A DNA stretch of 35,834 nt, from contig JASLGG010000034.1 of the NCBI GenBank assembly GCA_030150265.1, positions 1 to 35,834 on the forward strand, written 5' to 3'. Below the pieces are notes generated by a model, which ran no database searches, was not told the DNA's origin, and worked only from the letters and a program-made list of their open reading frames with translations. The position numbers and the translations under genes were made by a program. Positions 15,606 to 23,105 of the stretch are shown here, piece by piece; position 1 is the stretch's first letter; each line of letters begins with the position of its first letter. This stretch comes from Protaetiibacter sp. Its GTDB lineage: Bacteria > Actinomycetota > Actinomycetes > Actinomycetales > Microbacteriaceae.

Positions 15606-16502
15606 ATGTTCACCGACCTCAGCGCGTTCCCTCTCACCCCCCTTCACGACGACCGCCTCGCCGAGACCGCGTACGCGGGCCTCATCCGGCGCCTCGCCGC
15701 CGCCGGCGTGGATTCGATCACCGCTCTCGGATCGACCGGCTCCTCCCCCTACCTGTCGGCCGACGAGCGCAAGCGGGCGGCGCGGATCGCCGTCGAGAAC
15801 GCGGGTGGCGTGCCGGTGATCGTGGGAGTCGGGGCGCTGCGCACCTCGCACGTGCTCGAGCTGGCGCGGGACGCCGAGGCGATCGGCGCCGCCGGGCTGC
15901 TGCTCGCGCCGCTGTCGTACCAGCGGCTGACCCACGACGACGTCCTGGGGCTCTACACCGACGTCGCCGCCGCGACCGCGCTCCCGATCATCGTCTACGA
16001 CAACCCCACCGCGACGCACTTCACCTTCACCGACGAGCTCTACGCACGTCTCGCCGAGCTGCCGAACGTCGCCTCGATCAAGATCCCCGGGGTTCCCGAG
16101 GGCCAGGAGGCCGCCGACGCCCGGATCGCGGAGCTGCGCTCGATCCTTCCGGCTCGCGTGACGATCGGCGTCTCCGGCGACGCGCACGCCGCCCGCGGAC
16201 TGAACGCCGGATGCGACGCCTGGTACTCGGTGACGGGCGGCACCCTGCCCGGCCCGGCGCTCGCCCTCACCCGCGCCGCCCGCTCGGGCGACGCCGCGGG
16301 GGCGGATGCCGAGTCGGCGCGCCTGCAGCCGCTGTGGGAGCTGTACCGCGAGTTCGGCGGCGGCTACCGTGTCATCGCCGCGATCGCCGAGCTGCTCGGC
16401 CTCGTGCCGAACCGCTGCCTGCCGCGGCCGATCCTCGGGCTCGACGACGCGGCCCGGGCGCGGGTCGCGCGCGTGGTCGAGGGGCTCGGGCTCGAGGCAT
16501 GA
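15606..16502 (+). CDS. DapA/NAL-superfamily aldolase (dihydrodipicolinate synthase family)
   Basis: 298 residues, the normal size for this class I TIM-barrel family. Lys159 in SIKIPG is the Schiff-base lysine and Tyr131 in IVYDNPTA the conserved tyrosine. The loop that is normally GTTGE or GSTGE reads GSTGS (residues 42-46), so the usual glutamate is a serine. For that reason the gene is more likely a pyruvate-dependent aldolase or lyase of the wider family than the lysine-pathway DapA itself. The ATG is supported by GGAAGG 7 nt upstream; the longer open frame reaches back into the divergent promoter. It is divergent from the flavin oxidase and perhaps works in the same catabolic route, which is inference only. 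Confidence 0.88.
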   Translation: MFTDLSAFPLTPLHDDRLAETAYAGLIRRLAAAGVDSITALGSTGSSPYLSADERKRAARIAVENAGGVPVIVGVGALRTSHVLELARDAEAIGAAGLLLAPLSYQRLTHDDVLGLYTDVAAATALPIIVYDNPTATHFTFTDELYARLAELPNVASIKIPGVPEGQEAADARIAELRSILPARVTIGVSGDAHAARGLNAGCDAWYSVTGGTLPGPALALTRAARSGDAAGADAESARLQPLWELYREFGGGYRVIAAIAELLGLVPNRCLPRPILGLDDAARARVARVVEGLGLEA

Positions 16503-16511
16503 CCAGCGAAC

Positions 16512-17150
16512 TCACGCAGTCGTGATCACGGAAACGAGCTCGACCTCAGTGGGCGAGACCGATACCGTGATCGTCTGCCGCGCCACATCGCCGTGGCGAT
16601 CGGCAGTCGACCAGCTCAGGCTCACCACATCCGCGTTCGTCCCGGACGAAGGCTGGCAGGCCGTCGACGAAGGAATGCTCGAAGAGCCGATCGGCTTCAC
16701 GACCAGACATGCCTCGCGCCCGGACCCCCTGGTAGCGAACCAGAGCCGCGTGGACGCCGCTTCCCCCACGTAGAGGAAACTGTCTCGGTCCATACCCGAC
16801 TCGGCGGCCCAGCCACCGGCTTCAGCGACCCGATCGCCCCGCGAGCCGAACGACCCCGGCATTCCCCCGGTGATCCACCATTGGAGTGTGACTCCGGCGA
16901 CAAGACCTGCCAGTGCCGCCACGACCACAACCGCACGTTGTCGACCGCTCGCTCTCGGCTCGATATCGTCGAGATCATCCGCGTCGAGCGCGTCTTCCTC
17001 GCCCTCGGCTGCACCAGGTTGAACGCCCCCGGCGTCCGTGCCGACGCCTGCTTCCCGTGCCAGGAGACGGAGCGCACGCTCCCGATCCGCATCCTCGACA
17101 TCCCGGCCGAAGGCGGTCCGGATGAGGTCGCCGCGCTCGTCGTCCGTCAC
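16512..17150 (-). CDS. Single-helix membrane protein of unknown function
   Basis: 212 residues, family not recognised. The first 80 or so residues are charged (VTDDERGDLIRTAFGRD, then an acidic stretch EGEEDALDADDLDDIEP), probably cytoplasmic. A helix follows (AVVVVAALAGLVAGVTLQWW), then an external region with two cysteines in GREACLVV and SSTACQPS. The layout of a cytoplasmic head, one helix and a sensor-like outer part resembles membrane-bound anti-sigma or signalling proteins, but no zinc-binding anti-sigma motif is present. The GTG start is the first start codon in frame after the stop of the preceding gene, 20 bp upstream. Base composition is visibly less GC-rich than the neighbours, a sign of transfer. 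Confidence 0.72.
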   Translation of the reverse strand: MTDDERGDLIRTAFGRDVEDADRERALRLLAREAGVGTDAGGVQPGAAEGEEDALDADDLDDIEPRASGRQRAVVVVAALAGLVAGVTLQWWITGGMPGSFGSRGDRVAEAGGWAAESGMDRDSFLYVGEAASTRLWFATRGSGREACLVVKPIGSSSIPSSTACQPSSGTNADVVSLSWSTADRHGDVARQTITVSVSPTEVELVSVITTA

Positions 17151-17170
17151 GGTCTCACGCTCTGCACGGT

Positions 17171-17749
17171 TTACCGGGACACCTTGTAGACGGTCATGTA
17201 CGGCGCATTGATGCTGATCGAACTGTAGGCAAGCGGTTCGAGGTAAGAACCTGTCGTCGTGTAGTAGAAACGGGTCGTGTATGCCCCGGCTGCGATGTAC
17301 ATCACGTCCGCATAGGTTGCAGTGTAGGTACCCGTCCCCTGGAAGCAGTAGGCGTGAGCCAGACCGCCGACGTATCGCTCCAGCTTGGCGCTCGTGCTGT
17401 ATCCGCACCCACCGGGAGTGATCGCCATCGGAGTCGCCGCTGTGGCCCGTTCGGCATACGCCGCGGCAAGATAGCTTCCGGTGCGGGAGTCGACGAGTGC
17501 ATTGACCGGTCGACCAGACGCCAGGATCGTCTCGATGTCGTCCGAGCCCTGAGAGCGCGACAGCTGCCGGAGCTCTTCGATCGGGAGCCGGACATAGCCC
17601 GCATCATCGACCCAACGCGCCGAGGCGATCGGGGCCTCTCCGCCAGGGACCTCGACCAGCGCAGCCCCTCCCCTGGCATTCGCGGCGCTCGGCGCGAAGA
17701 TGGCCATCACGATGGCAATGGACGCGATCGAGCCGGTGATCTTGCGCAC
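17171..17749 (-). CDS. Secreted protein of unknown function
   Basis: 192 residues, not recognised. It has a signal peptide (VRKITGSIASIAIVMAIFAP, cleavage probably near SAANA-RG). The mature part has a first half rich in charged residues and a second half rich in Tyr, Thr, Ala and Ser (TYTATYADVMYIAAGAYTTR). There are only two cysteines (GGCGYS and HAYCFQG), which could form one disulphide. GTG was chosen because AGGAGG lies 5 nt upstream; a TTG one codon earlier is also possible. It is the first gene of a two-gene unit with the membrane protein downstream. Its composition is near 50-60 percent GC, far below the rest of the window, and it lies directly downstream of tRNA-Lys. Confidence 0.75.
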   Translation of the reverse strand: MRKITGSIASIAIVMAIFAPSAANARGGAALVEVPGGEAPIASARWVDDAGYVRLPIEELRQLSRSQGSDDIETILASGRPVNALVDSRTGSYLAAAYAERATAATPMAITPGGCGYSTSAKLERYVGGLAHAYCFQGTGTYTATYADVMYIAAGAYTTRFYYTTTGSYLEPLAYSSISINAPYMTVYKVSR

Positions 17750-17872
17750 CAAGGCCTCCTATAAGTGAGTAATCCGCCGTCAACCGCAGACTATTAGCCG
17801 TCGAGCGATCACACAAGGATTCCTTGAATATCCCTTACCGGCCGACCCGCTCATGGCACCCGAACAGGACGA

Positions 17873-17907
17873 AAGGCCCGGTCGGAACTATCGCCTGACC
17901 GGGCCTT
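17873..17907. terminator. Hairpin downstream of tRNA-Lys
   Basis: AAGGCCCGGTC (17873-17883) pairs perfectly with GACCGGGCCTT (17897-17907): 11-bp stem, 13-nt loop. It lies 8 bp past the 3' end of the tRNA. On the minus strand the stem ends in TTTCG; on the plus strand it is followed by CTTTT, so it may work both ways. Confidence 0.8.
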
Positions 17908-17914
17908 CTTTTCG

Positions 17915-17987
<73 letters not shown>

Positions 17988-18031
17988 GCGGCCCGCAGGG
18001 AGCCGAGGACCAACGATAGCATGACCGGAGC

Positions 18032-18535
18032 ATGACTTCCTCCGCATCCGCTCCCGCCCCGGCTCCGGTCCGTCTGGAGGCCGGCGAGCTCGCCCCCGAC
18101 TTCACGCTCGCCGATCAGCACGGCGAGCCGTTCACCCTGTCGAGCCTTCGCGGCGGCAAGGTGATCCTCTACTTCTACGGCGAGGCCGGCACCCCCGCCT
18201 GCACGGGCCAGGCGTGCGACTTCCGTGATCGGCTCGGCGCCTTCGCGGACGAGGGCTACCGCGTGGTGGGCGTCTCGCGCGACGAGGTGCCGGCGATCGC
18301 GAAGATGGCCGAGGCCGAGCACCTCACCTTCCCGCTGCTCGCCGATCCCGACCGTCACGTGCACGAGCTCTACGGCACCTACGGTGAGAAGCAGCTCTAC
18401 GGGCGCACCGTGCACGGCGTCATCCGGGCCACCTTCGTGCTCGACGAGGACGGCCGCATCACGATGCCGCTCTACAACATCAAGGCGACGGGACACGTCG
18501 CGATGCTGCGCAAGCGCCTCAAGCTCGCCCCGTAG
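18032..18535 (+). CDS. bcp: Peroxiredoxin, BCP/PrxQ type
   Basis: Thiol peroxidase that reduces hydrogen peroxide and organic peroxides with electrons from thioredoxin. 167 residues. The thioredoxin-like core starts at APDFTLADQHGEPFTLSSL. The active-site region is GEAGTPACTGQACDFRD, with peroxidatic Cys57 and resolving Cys62 five residues later, as in the atypical two-cysteine BCP class. The usual Phe-Thr-Pro-Gly-Cys is Gly-Thr-Pro-Ala-Cys here. The Arg of the active site is probably in VIRATFVLDEDG. The N-terminal 12 residues are a low-complexity Ala/Pro/Ser stretch. GGAG lies a few bases before the ATG, and a TAGCAT box at 18017-18022 may be the -10. Confidence 0.93.
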   Translation: MTSSASAPAPAPVRLEAGELAPDFTLADQHGEPFTLSSLRGGKVILYFYGEAGTPACTGQACDFRDRLGAFADEGYRVVGVSRDEVPAIAKMAEAEHLTFPLLADPDRHVHELYGTYGEKQLYGRTVHGVIRATFVLDEDGRITMPLYNIKATGHVAMLRKRLKLAP

Positions 18536-18577
18536 CCGACCGCTCGGCGCGCCGCAGCATCCGTCTCCCTCCGGCTC

Positions 18578-18718
18578 CTCCCCTGAGTCAAGGAGTCGAT
18601 CTCCCGGATCAAGGAGATCCCGGGGCCAGAGGGGTGCACGAGGCTCATGAGCCACACCGGTTCCTTGATTCGGGAGATCGCCTCCTTGATTCGGGAGGCC
18701 AGATCCTTGATTCGGGAG
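18578..18718. repeat. 21-bp phased repeat array arranged as a long inverted repeat
   Basis: Three direct copies of TCCTTGATTCGGGAG start at 18662, 18683 and 18704, exactly 21 bp apart. The reverse complement (CTCCCGGATCAAGGA) occurs at 18601-18615, with a degenerate copy 21 bp before it (18578-18594). The two blocks can pair: 18588-18615 with 18662-18689 matches at 26 of 28 positions around a 46-nt loop. The array fills the space between the convergent bcp and membrane-protein genes. It may act as a bidirectional terminator, a protein-binding array or a dispersed genomic repeat. Confidence 0.8.
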
Positions 18719-18734
18719 AGAAGAGGGGCGGCGG

Positions 18735-19133
18735 TCAGCCGCGCGCGCGACCGGATGTGGCCTGCACGACCGAGGGCACGAACAGCAGGGCGAAGGTCGC
18801 CACCGCCACCGCGATGAGCGGCCAGCCCCACGCCGGCTGGGCGAAGCTGCCCTGCAGAGCGCCGAGGCCGATCGAGAACTGGAGCACCTGCCAGACGATC
18901 GCCGAAGCCCGCGTCCAGGCCTGCCCCCGCAGCAGTCCGACGAGGGTCGCCGCCATCCAGGCGACCGCCACGAGTACGAGCACGGTGAGCGCGAGAGCGG
19001 TCGCGAGCGACGCCGGCTCGGCCGCCACGAGGTCGACGAGGAGCACGATCAGCACGACCGCAGCGGCCGCGAGCTCGATCGCGAGCAATCCCGCAAGCCC
19101 CCAGAAAGCGGGCGGTCGAGAGCGGTCGATCAC
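18735..19133 (-). CDS. Small integral membrane protein, four helices
   Basis: 132 residues, function unknown. Four hydrophobic segments are visible: LAGLLAIELAAAAVVLIVLL, LALTVLVLVAVAWMAATLVG, an amphipathic third one around VWQVLQFSIGLGAL and a fourth at PLIAVAVATFALLFVPSVV. A conserved-looking loop LLRGQAWTRASAIVWQ sits between helices two and three, as in many uncharacterised actinobacterial four-helix proteins. It starts at GTG with a weak GGGAT 7 nt upstream. It is divergent from whiB1 and convergent with bcp across the repeat array. Confidence 0.8.
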   Translation of the reverse strand: MIDRSRPPAFWGLAGLLAIELAAAAVVLIVLLVDLVAAEPASLATALALTVLVLVAVAWMAATLVGLLRGQAWTRASAIVWQVLQFSIGLGALQGSFAQPAWGWPLIAVAVATFALLFVPSVVQATSGRARG

Positions 19134-19333
19134 GGCGATATCCCATTCGAAACTATTGATTAGGCGTAATAAGTATGAAACAGTGTTGACCGGTTGATGT
19201 GACGCTCACGACGCGGTGAGTACGTTCGAGTCGGCACTCCCCCCTCCTATTCGGACCCTCTTCAGCCATGCGCGGAACACCGGATTCGGCCGTTCCCGTA
19301 CAAGCGTCATCAGCAACGAAGGAGCACCGAACC
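19134..19333. promoter_or_regulatory. Intergenic region upstream of whiB1
   Basis: 200 bp without a gene. It holds an AT-rich island (about 19150-19190), a TTGACC at 19186-19191 that could be a -35 box but has no good partner, and a small palindrome GTGA-CGC-TCAC just after it. The distance to the whiB1 start allows a long 5' leader. WhiB1 promoters in mycobacteria are regulated by a CRP-type protein; the palindrome here has the wrong spacing for a standard CRP site. Confidence 0.35.
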
Positions 19334-19582
19334 ATGGACTGGCGCGACAAGGCCGCCTGCCTCACCGTCGACCCCGAGCTCTTCTTCCCGGTCGGCAACA
19401 CGGGGCCGGCCGTCGACCAGATCGAGAAGGCCAAGACGGTCTGCGGTCGGTGCACGGTGTCCGAGCAGTGCCTTCAGTACGCCCTCGAGACCAACCAGGA
19501 CTCGGGCGTGTGGGGCGGCCTCAGCGAGGACGAGCGCCGCGCCCTCAAGCGCCGCGCCGCGCGCGCCCGCCGCGCCAGCTGA
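19334..19582 (+). CDS. whiB1: WhiB1-type iron-sulfur transcription regulator
   Basis: 82 residues, very close to mycobacterial WhiB1. It starts MDWRDKAACLTVDPELFFPV and has the four cluster-binding cysteines C9, C37, C40 and C46 (CGRC and SEQC), then the GVWGG turn and the basic C-terminus ERRALKRRAARARR that contacts DNA. WhiB proteins bind a [4Fe-4S] cluster, sense nitric oxide or redox state and partner with the main sigma factor. The ATG has AAGGAG upstream at normal distance. It is convergent with pdtaS; the same pairing occurs in Mycobacterium tuberculosis (Rv3219/Rv3220c). Confidence 0.96.
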   Translation: MDWRDKAACLTVDPELFFPVGNTGPAVDQIEKAKTVCGRCTVSEQCLQYALETNQDSGVWGGLSEDERRALKRRAARARRAS

Positions 19583-19599
19583 GCCGGCCACGGCTCAGC
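19578..19599. terminator. Shared whiB1/pdtaS terminator that contains both stop codons
   Basis: GCTGAGCC (19578-19585) pairs with GGCTCAGC (19592-19599) around a 6-nt loop. The TGA of whiB1 lies in one arm and the stop of pdtaS in the other, so one hairpin serves both convergent genes. Confidence 0.7.
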
Positions 19600-21091
19600 C
19601 GCGCTGCGTGAGATAGAGCAGCGGCACCTCGATCGTCACCTCGGTGCCCTCCCCCTCGAGGGTGTGCCAGTCGATCGTTCCGCCGAGCTCGCCCTGGATG
19701 AGGGTGCGCACGATCTGCGTGCCGAGCCCCGACCCGACCTTGCCCTCGGGCAGCCCGCTGCCGTTGTCGCGCACCCGCACGCTCAGCATCTCGTTCTTGC
19801 GGCGCGCCGAGATCACGACCTCGCCGTCGCGATCGGCGAGGCCGTGCTCGACGGCGTTCGTCACGAGCTCCGTGAGGGCCAGCGCGAGGGGCGTCGCGTA
19901 CTCCGAGGGCAGCGTGCCGAACTCGCCCGTCTTGGTCGGGCGCACCGTCGTGTTGTGGCTCGAGGCGACCTCCGCCACGAGGAGCAGCACGCGGTCGAAC
20001 ACGTCGTCGAAGTCGACGTTCTGGTTGAGGCCCTCCGAGAGGGTGTCGTGCACGACCGCGATCGCCGCGACCCGGCGCATCGCCTGGGTGAGCGCATCCC
20101 GCGCCACGTCGTTGTGCGTGCGGCGGCTCTGGATGCGCAGCAGTGACGCGACGGTCTGCAGGTTGTTCTTGACCCGGTGGTGGATCTCGCGGATCGTCGC
20201 GTCCTTGGTGATGAGCTCCTGCTCCTGGTGCCGCACCTCGGTCACGTCGCGCACCAGCACGATCGCGCCGACCCGCTCGCCGCGATGCCGCAGCGGGATG
20301 GTGCGAAGCGTCACGGTCACCCCGCGCGCCTCGATGTCGGTGCGCCACGGCGCGCGACCCGTCACCACGAGCGGCAGCGACTCGTCGACCGTCAGCTTGC
20401 CCGACAGCAGGCGCGTGGCGACCTCGGCGAGCGACTCGCCCTCGAGCTCGCCCGCGAAGCCCATCCGATTGAACGCGGAGAGGCCGTTGGGGCTCGCGAA
20501 GGTCACGATGCCGTCGACGTCGAGCCGGATGAGGCCGTCGGATGCGCGCGGGGCACCGCGGCGCGGCAGCGTCGGCGCACCGAGGTCGGGGAAGTCGCCG
20601 GCAGCGATCATCGCGAACAGGTCGTCGGCGCACTGGTTGAAGGTGAGCTCCTGGCGGCTCGGCGTGCGCGCCTCCGACAGGTTCGAGTGCCGCGTCAGCA
20701 CGGCGATGGGGCTCGTGGTCGTCGCCGCCCCGCTCGGGCTCAGCCGCCGCAGCACCGGCACGGCGCGCACGCGGGTGGGCGTCTCCTCGTACCAGTCGGG
20801 CGCGGCGGTGTCGACGATCCGCACCTCCTCGAAGGCCTGCGTCACCTGCGCGCGCCACTCCGGCTTGATCTCCTGGCCGACGAAGTCGCGGTAGAACAGC
20901 GTCGCGGCCGAGGAGGGGCGCGAGTGCGCCACCGCGACGAACCCCCCGGATGCGGTGGGCACCCACAGCACGATGTCGGCGAAGGCGAGATCGGCGAGCA
21001 GCTGCCCGTCGGCCACGAGCAGGTGGAGCCACTCGACGTCGGCCTCGGTGGCGCGGCCCTGCGCGAGCATGAGCTCGGAGAGGGTGGACAC
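19595..21091 (-). CDS. pdtaS: PdtaS-type cytosolic sensor histidine kinase
   Basis: 498 residues, close in length to Mycobacterium tuberculosis PdtaS (Rv3220c). The N-terminal GAF-like sensor starts at MSTLSELM and includes HSRPSSAATLFYRDFVGQEI. A PAS domain follows near residues 180-290 (IVTFASPNGLSAFNRMGF to LVRDVTE). The HisKA_2 dimerisation helix is REIHHRVKNNLQTVASLL with phosphoacceptor His304 or His305. The HATPase part has LTELVTNAVEHG (N box) and DNGSGLPEG plus GSGLGTQIV (G boxes). No membrane helix is present. It would phosphorylate a PdtaR-type ANTAR antiterminator, not encoded here. The GTG is 4 bp after the stop of the CpaE-like gene. A TAGCCT box 6 nt before the GTG might also give a leaderless transcript. 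Confidence 0.93.
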   Translation of the reverse strand: MSTLSELMLAQGRATEADVEWLHLLVADGQLLADLAFADIVLWVPTASGGFVAVAHSRPSSAATLFYRDFVGQEIKPEWRAQVTQAFEEVRIVDTAAPDWYEETPTRVRAVPVLRRLSPSGAATTTSPIAVLTRHSNLSEARTPSRQELTFNQCADDLFAMIAAGDFPDLGAPTLPRRGAPRASDGLIRLDVDGIVTFASPNGLSAFNRMGFAGELEGESLAEVATRLLSGKLTVDESLPLVVTGRAPWRTDIEARGVTVTLRTIPLRHRGERVGAIVLVRDVTEVRHQEQELITKDATIREIHHRVKNNLQTVASLLRIQSRRTHNDVARDALTQAMRRVAAIAVVHDTLSEGLNQNVDFDDVFDRVLLLVAEVASSHNTTVRPTKTGEFGTLPSEYATPLALALTELVTNAVEHGLADRDGEVVISARRKNEMLSVRVRDNGSGLPEGKVGSGLGTQIVRTLIQGELGGTIDWHTLEGEGTEVTIEVPLLYLTQRG

Positions 21092-21095
21092 GCTC

Positions 21096-22346
21096 CTAGG
21101 CTAGCCGTCGCCCGGGGCGCCTCCGCGCGCGCCGTGTCTCGCCCGCGGGCAGCAGCGCCGCGGCGAGCCCGCGGACCGCGACGCGCGCCGCCGACCGCGG
21201 AGCCGCATCCGCGAGCGGCCGCCCGCTCAGCACCGCGGCGTCGAAGGCTCCCGGGTCCCACGGCACGAGCACCGGGTCGTCGATGCCGCCGAACCGTGCG
21301 AGCGTCTGCCGCAGCTGTGTGCCGGCGCCCACCCCGATCGCGCCCGCGCGCACCTTGTTCACCACGACCGTCACACGCGCGGGGTCGACGAGCTCCAGGA
21401 GCTCGGCGTGGGCGCGGAGGAAGCGGGGGATGCCGACCGGGTCGGCCCCCGCGACCGCGACCACCCGATCCGCCACCCGCAGCGCCTCGAGCGCTGCCGC
21501 GTTGCGGCGCGGTGCGGCGAGGTCGCTCGCGAGCTCGTCGTCCCGCTCGAGGCTCGCGGCGACGTCGACCACGACCACCTCGCAGAAGCCGCGCAGCGCC
21601 GACAGCACGCCGGCCACCCGCTCGCCGCCGAGCTCGGGCCAGCGCGACGCCCGCGCGATGCCGGTGAGCACCCGGAACGGATGCCGCGCCGCGGCCGGCA
21701 CCACCGCGAGCCGTTCCAGCTGGGTGCGGTCGAGCGCACCCAGCCCTGCGAGGCGGCAGGCGGCCGCGAAGCCGGGTGCCTCGTCGAGGAGTCCGAGCGC
21801 CGGGGCGACGGATGCCGCGTGGGTGTCGGCGTCGACGAGCACCGTGCCGTGGCCGATCGTCGCGCTCTCGGCGGCGAGGGCGATCGCGAGGCTCGTGCGC
21901 CCGGGTGCACCGTGCGGGCCCCAGACGGCGAGCGTCATGGCGGGACCGGAAACGCGGAGCAGGGGCGCTCCGGCGAGAACCTCCTGCGGGGAGCGCCCGG
22001 CAGGCGGCGAGGCCACGGGCGCCGACCCGTCGGGGTCGAGCAGCGCCCATCCCGGCGGACCCGGAACGGCGTCGATGATGCCCAGACGCACGGCATGCCG
22101 CTCCTGCTCCGCATCGGAGGCCACCACGACCAGGCGGATGCCGAGCAGATCGGCCGCCTGCACGAGACGGCGGGTGAGGTGCTCCTCCTGCGCCAGGACG
22201 ATCGCGCACTCGACCGGCAGCTCCGCGAGCCGCAGCGCGAGCTCGTCGCCTGCCGTGCAGCGCGCCACGACCTGGTGGCCGTGGTACTCCGCCGACCCGA
22301 CCAGCTCCTGCGCCGCCTCGGCGGGCAGCGCGAGCGCGACCCGCAC
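21096..22346 (-). CDS. CpaE/ParA-like P-loop ATPase with atypical Walker A
   Basis: 416 residues. Residues 1 to about 130 look like a CpaE-type receiver-like domain (VRVALALPAEAAQELV, ECAIVLAQEE, GIRLVVVASD). The second half is a MinD/ParA-type ATPase: AVWGPHGAPGRTSLAIALA, VLVDADTHAAS, VVVVDVAASLER and VTVVVNKVRAG. The deviant Walker A motif has Arg150 where the P-loop lysine should be, and His instead of the signature lysine, so ATP turnover may be lost or slow. CpaE proteins place Flp/Tad pilus machinery, but no pilus genes are nearby. The GTG lies 2 bp after the stop of the SAF gene, and pdtaS follows 4 bp on, making a tight operon. Confidence 0.82.
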   Translation of the reverse strand: MRVALALPAEAAQELVGSAEYHGHQVVARCTAGDELALRLAELPVECAIVLAQEEHLTRRLVQAADLLGIRLVVVASDAEQERHAVRLGIIDAVPGPPGWALLDPDGSAPVASPPAGRSPQEVLAGAPLLRVSGPAMTLAVWGPHGAPGRTSLAIALAAESATIGHGTVLVDADTHAASVAPALGLLDEAPGFAAACRLAGLGALDRTQLERLAVVPAAARHPFRVLTGIARASRWPELGGERVAGVLSALRGFCEVVVVDVAASLERDDELASDLAAPRRNAAALEALRVADRVVAVAGADPVGIPRFLRAHAELLELVDPARVTVVVNKVRAGAIGVGAGTQLRQTLARFGGIDDPVLVPWDPGAFDAAVLSGRPLADAAPRSAARVAVRGLAAALLPAGETRRARRRPGRRLA

Positions 22347-22348
22347 CC

Positions 22349-22975
22349 TCAGCCCCCCAGCGCGATGCCGGCGGGCACCACGGCGAGCGCGTCGCCCGCC
22401 GCGAGCGCCTGCAGCACCCGGGCGACGCGAGAGCGCGGCACGAGCACCTCGATCGTGCCGCCGCCGCGCGACGCCATGACGCCGTCATCCGCGTTCACCC
22501 GCACCACCACCGCATCCGGCACGAGCACGAGCGGCGCCCCGAAGCCGCGTCCCGACGCATCCGCGGGCGAGGCCCAGACGTCGACGACCGAGCCCGCGCG
22601 CACCGACGAGCTCGGCGCCGCGACGAGGGCCACGACGAGCGCGGTCGACCGCATCCCCGATGCCTCCCCCACCGCGGCGCGCGGCAGGAGCTCGCCGCGC
22701 CGGATCGGCTGCACCACGACGAGGCCGTCGGCCGGCAGATCGCCGACGCGCAGGTAGAGCGCATCCGCGCCGTCGAGGGCGACCGAGCGCACCACCAGCT
22801 CGGCGCGGCCCACGCGCTCCCCCGGGGTCAGCGCGGCGCCCGCCGCGTACACCTCCACGCGCGCGTCGCCCGCGCCGACGAGCGCCACGACGCCCGCCAC
22901 CGACGCCGCGACGAGCGCCAAACCGATGAGCAGCCGCACGTCGAGACGCCGCCCGGATGCCGTGGATCCGCCCAC
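22349..22975 (-). CDS. SAF-domain, CpaB-like membrane protein
   Basis: 208 residues. A single N-terminal helix (VRLLIGLALVAASVAGVVALV) is followed by an SAF domain: VEVYAAGAALTPGERVGRAEL, then RGELLPRAAV, and a second half with SVVDVWASP, the typical CpaB/RcpC arrangement. Such proteins form part of Flp/Tad pilus secretion, sitting in the envelope. GTG was chosen since GGAAGGGGG lies about 6 nt upstream and the helix follows; a longer open frame has no ribosome site. First gene of the unit SAF, CpaE-like, pdtaS. It is divergent from the HTH gene, with a DnaA-box match between them. Confidence 0.82.
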   Translation of the reverse strand: MGGSTASGRRLDVRLLIGLALVAASVAGVVALVGAGDARVEVYAAGAALTPGERVGRAELVVRSVALDGADALYLRVGDLPADGLVVVQPIRRGELLPRAAVGEASGMRSTALVVALVAAPSSSVRAGSVVDVWASPADASGRGFGAPLVLVPDAVVVRVNADDGVMASRGGGTIEVLVPRSRVARVLQALAAGDALAVVPAGIALGG

Positions 22976-23044
22976 GACGACCCCCTTCCCGCCGCACCGT
23001 GCGGCGCGCTCATCGTGCACCGCATCCGGGGTTCGGCGGGCAGG

Positions 23045-23053
23045 TTATCCACA
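23045..23053 (+). promoter_or_regulatory. DnaA-box match between SAF and HTH genes
   Basis: TTATCCACA is a perfect match to the strong bacterial DnaA box. It lies 53 bp before the HTH start codon and 70 bp before the SAF start codon. The extended context GTTATCCACAG nearly repeats at 24031-24041. Confidence 0.5.
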
Positions 23054-23093
23054 GGCGGGTCGTGGCCCCCGGCCGGGGTACGCCTGCGGGACG

Positions 23094-23099
23094 CATAAT
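23094..23099 (+). promoter_or_regulatory. -10 box of the HTH gene, leaderless spacing
   Basis: CATAAT, then six bases, then the ATG at 23106. No -35 was recognised. Confidence 0.5.
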
Positions 23100-23105
23100 C
23101 GGGGC

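Noticed and set aside
17814..17826. Palindrome CAAGGA-T-TCCTTG upstream of the secreted protein as an operator
   Set aside because: A single short palindrome with no regulator gene beside it and no clear promoter to relate it to.
16503..17914. attL/attR repeat of the tRNA-Lys 3' end, sign of a complete integrated island
   Set aside because: I found no second copy of the T-arm/acceptor sequence and no integrase in the window.
18578..18718. CRISPR array
   Set aside because: The unit is 15 bp with 6-bp gaps, copies occur in both orientations, there are no unique spacers of normal size and no cas genes.
18472..18734. Seven-residue repeat peptide (SRIKEAI type) encoded by the repeat array on the minus strand
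   Set aside because: No start codon with a ribosome site; the frame runs antisense into bcp and out of frame with the membrane protein, so the heptads only reflect the 21-bp period.
19198..19210. CRP-type site upstream of whiB1
   Set aside because: The half-sites GTGA and TCAC are separated by 3 bp, not the 6 bp of a CRP site.
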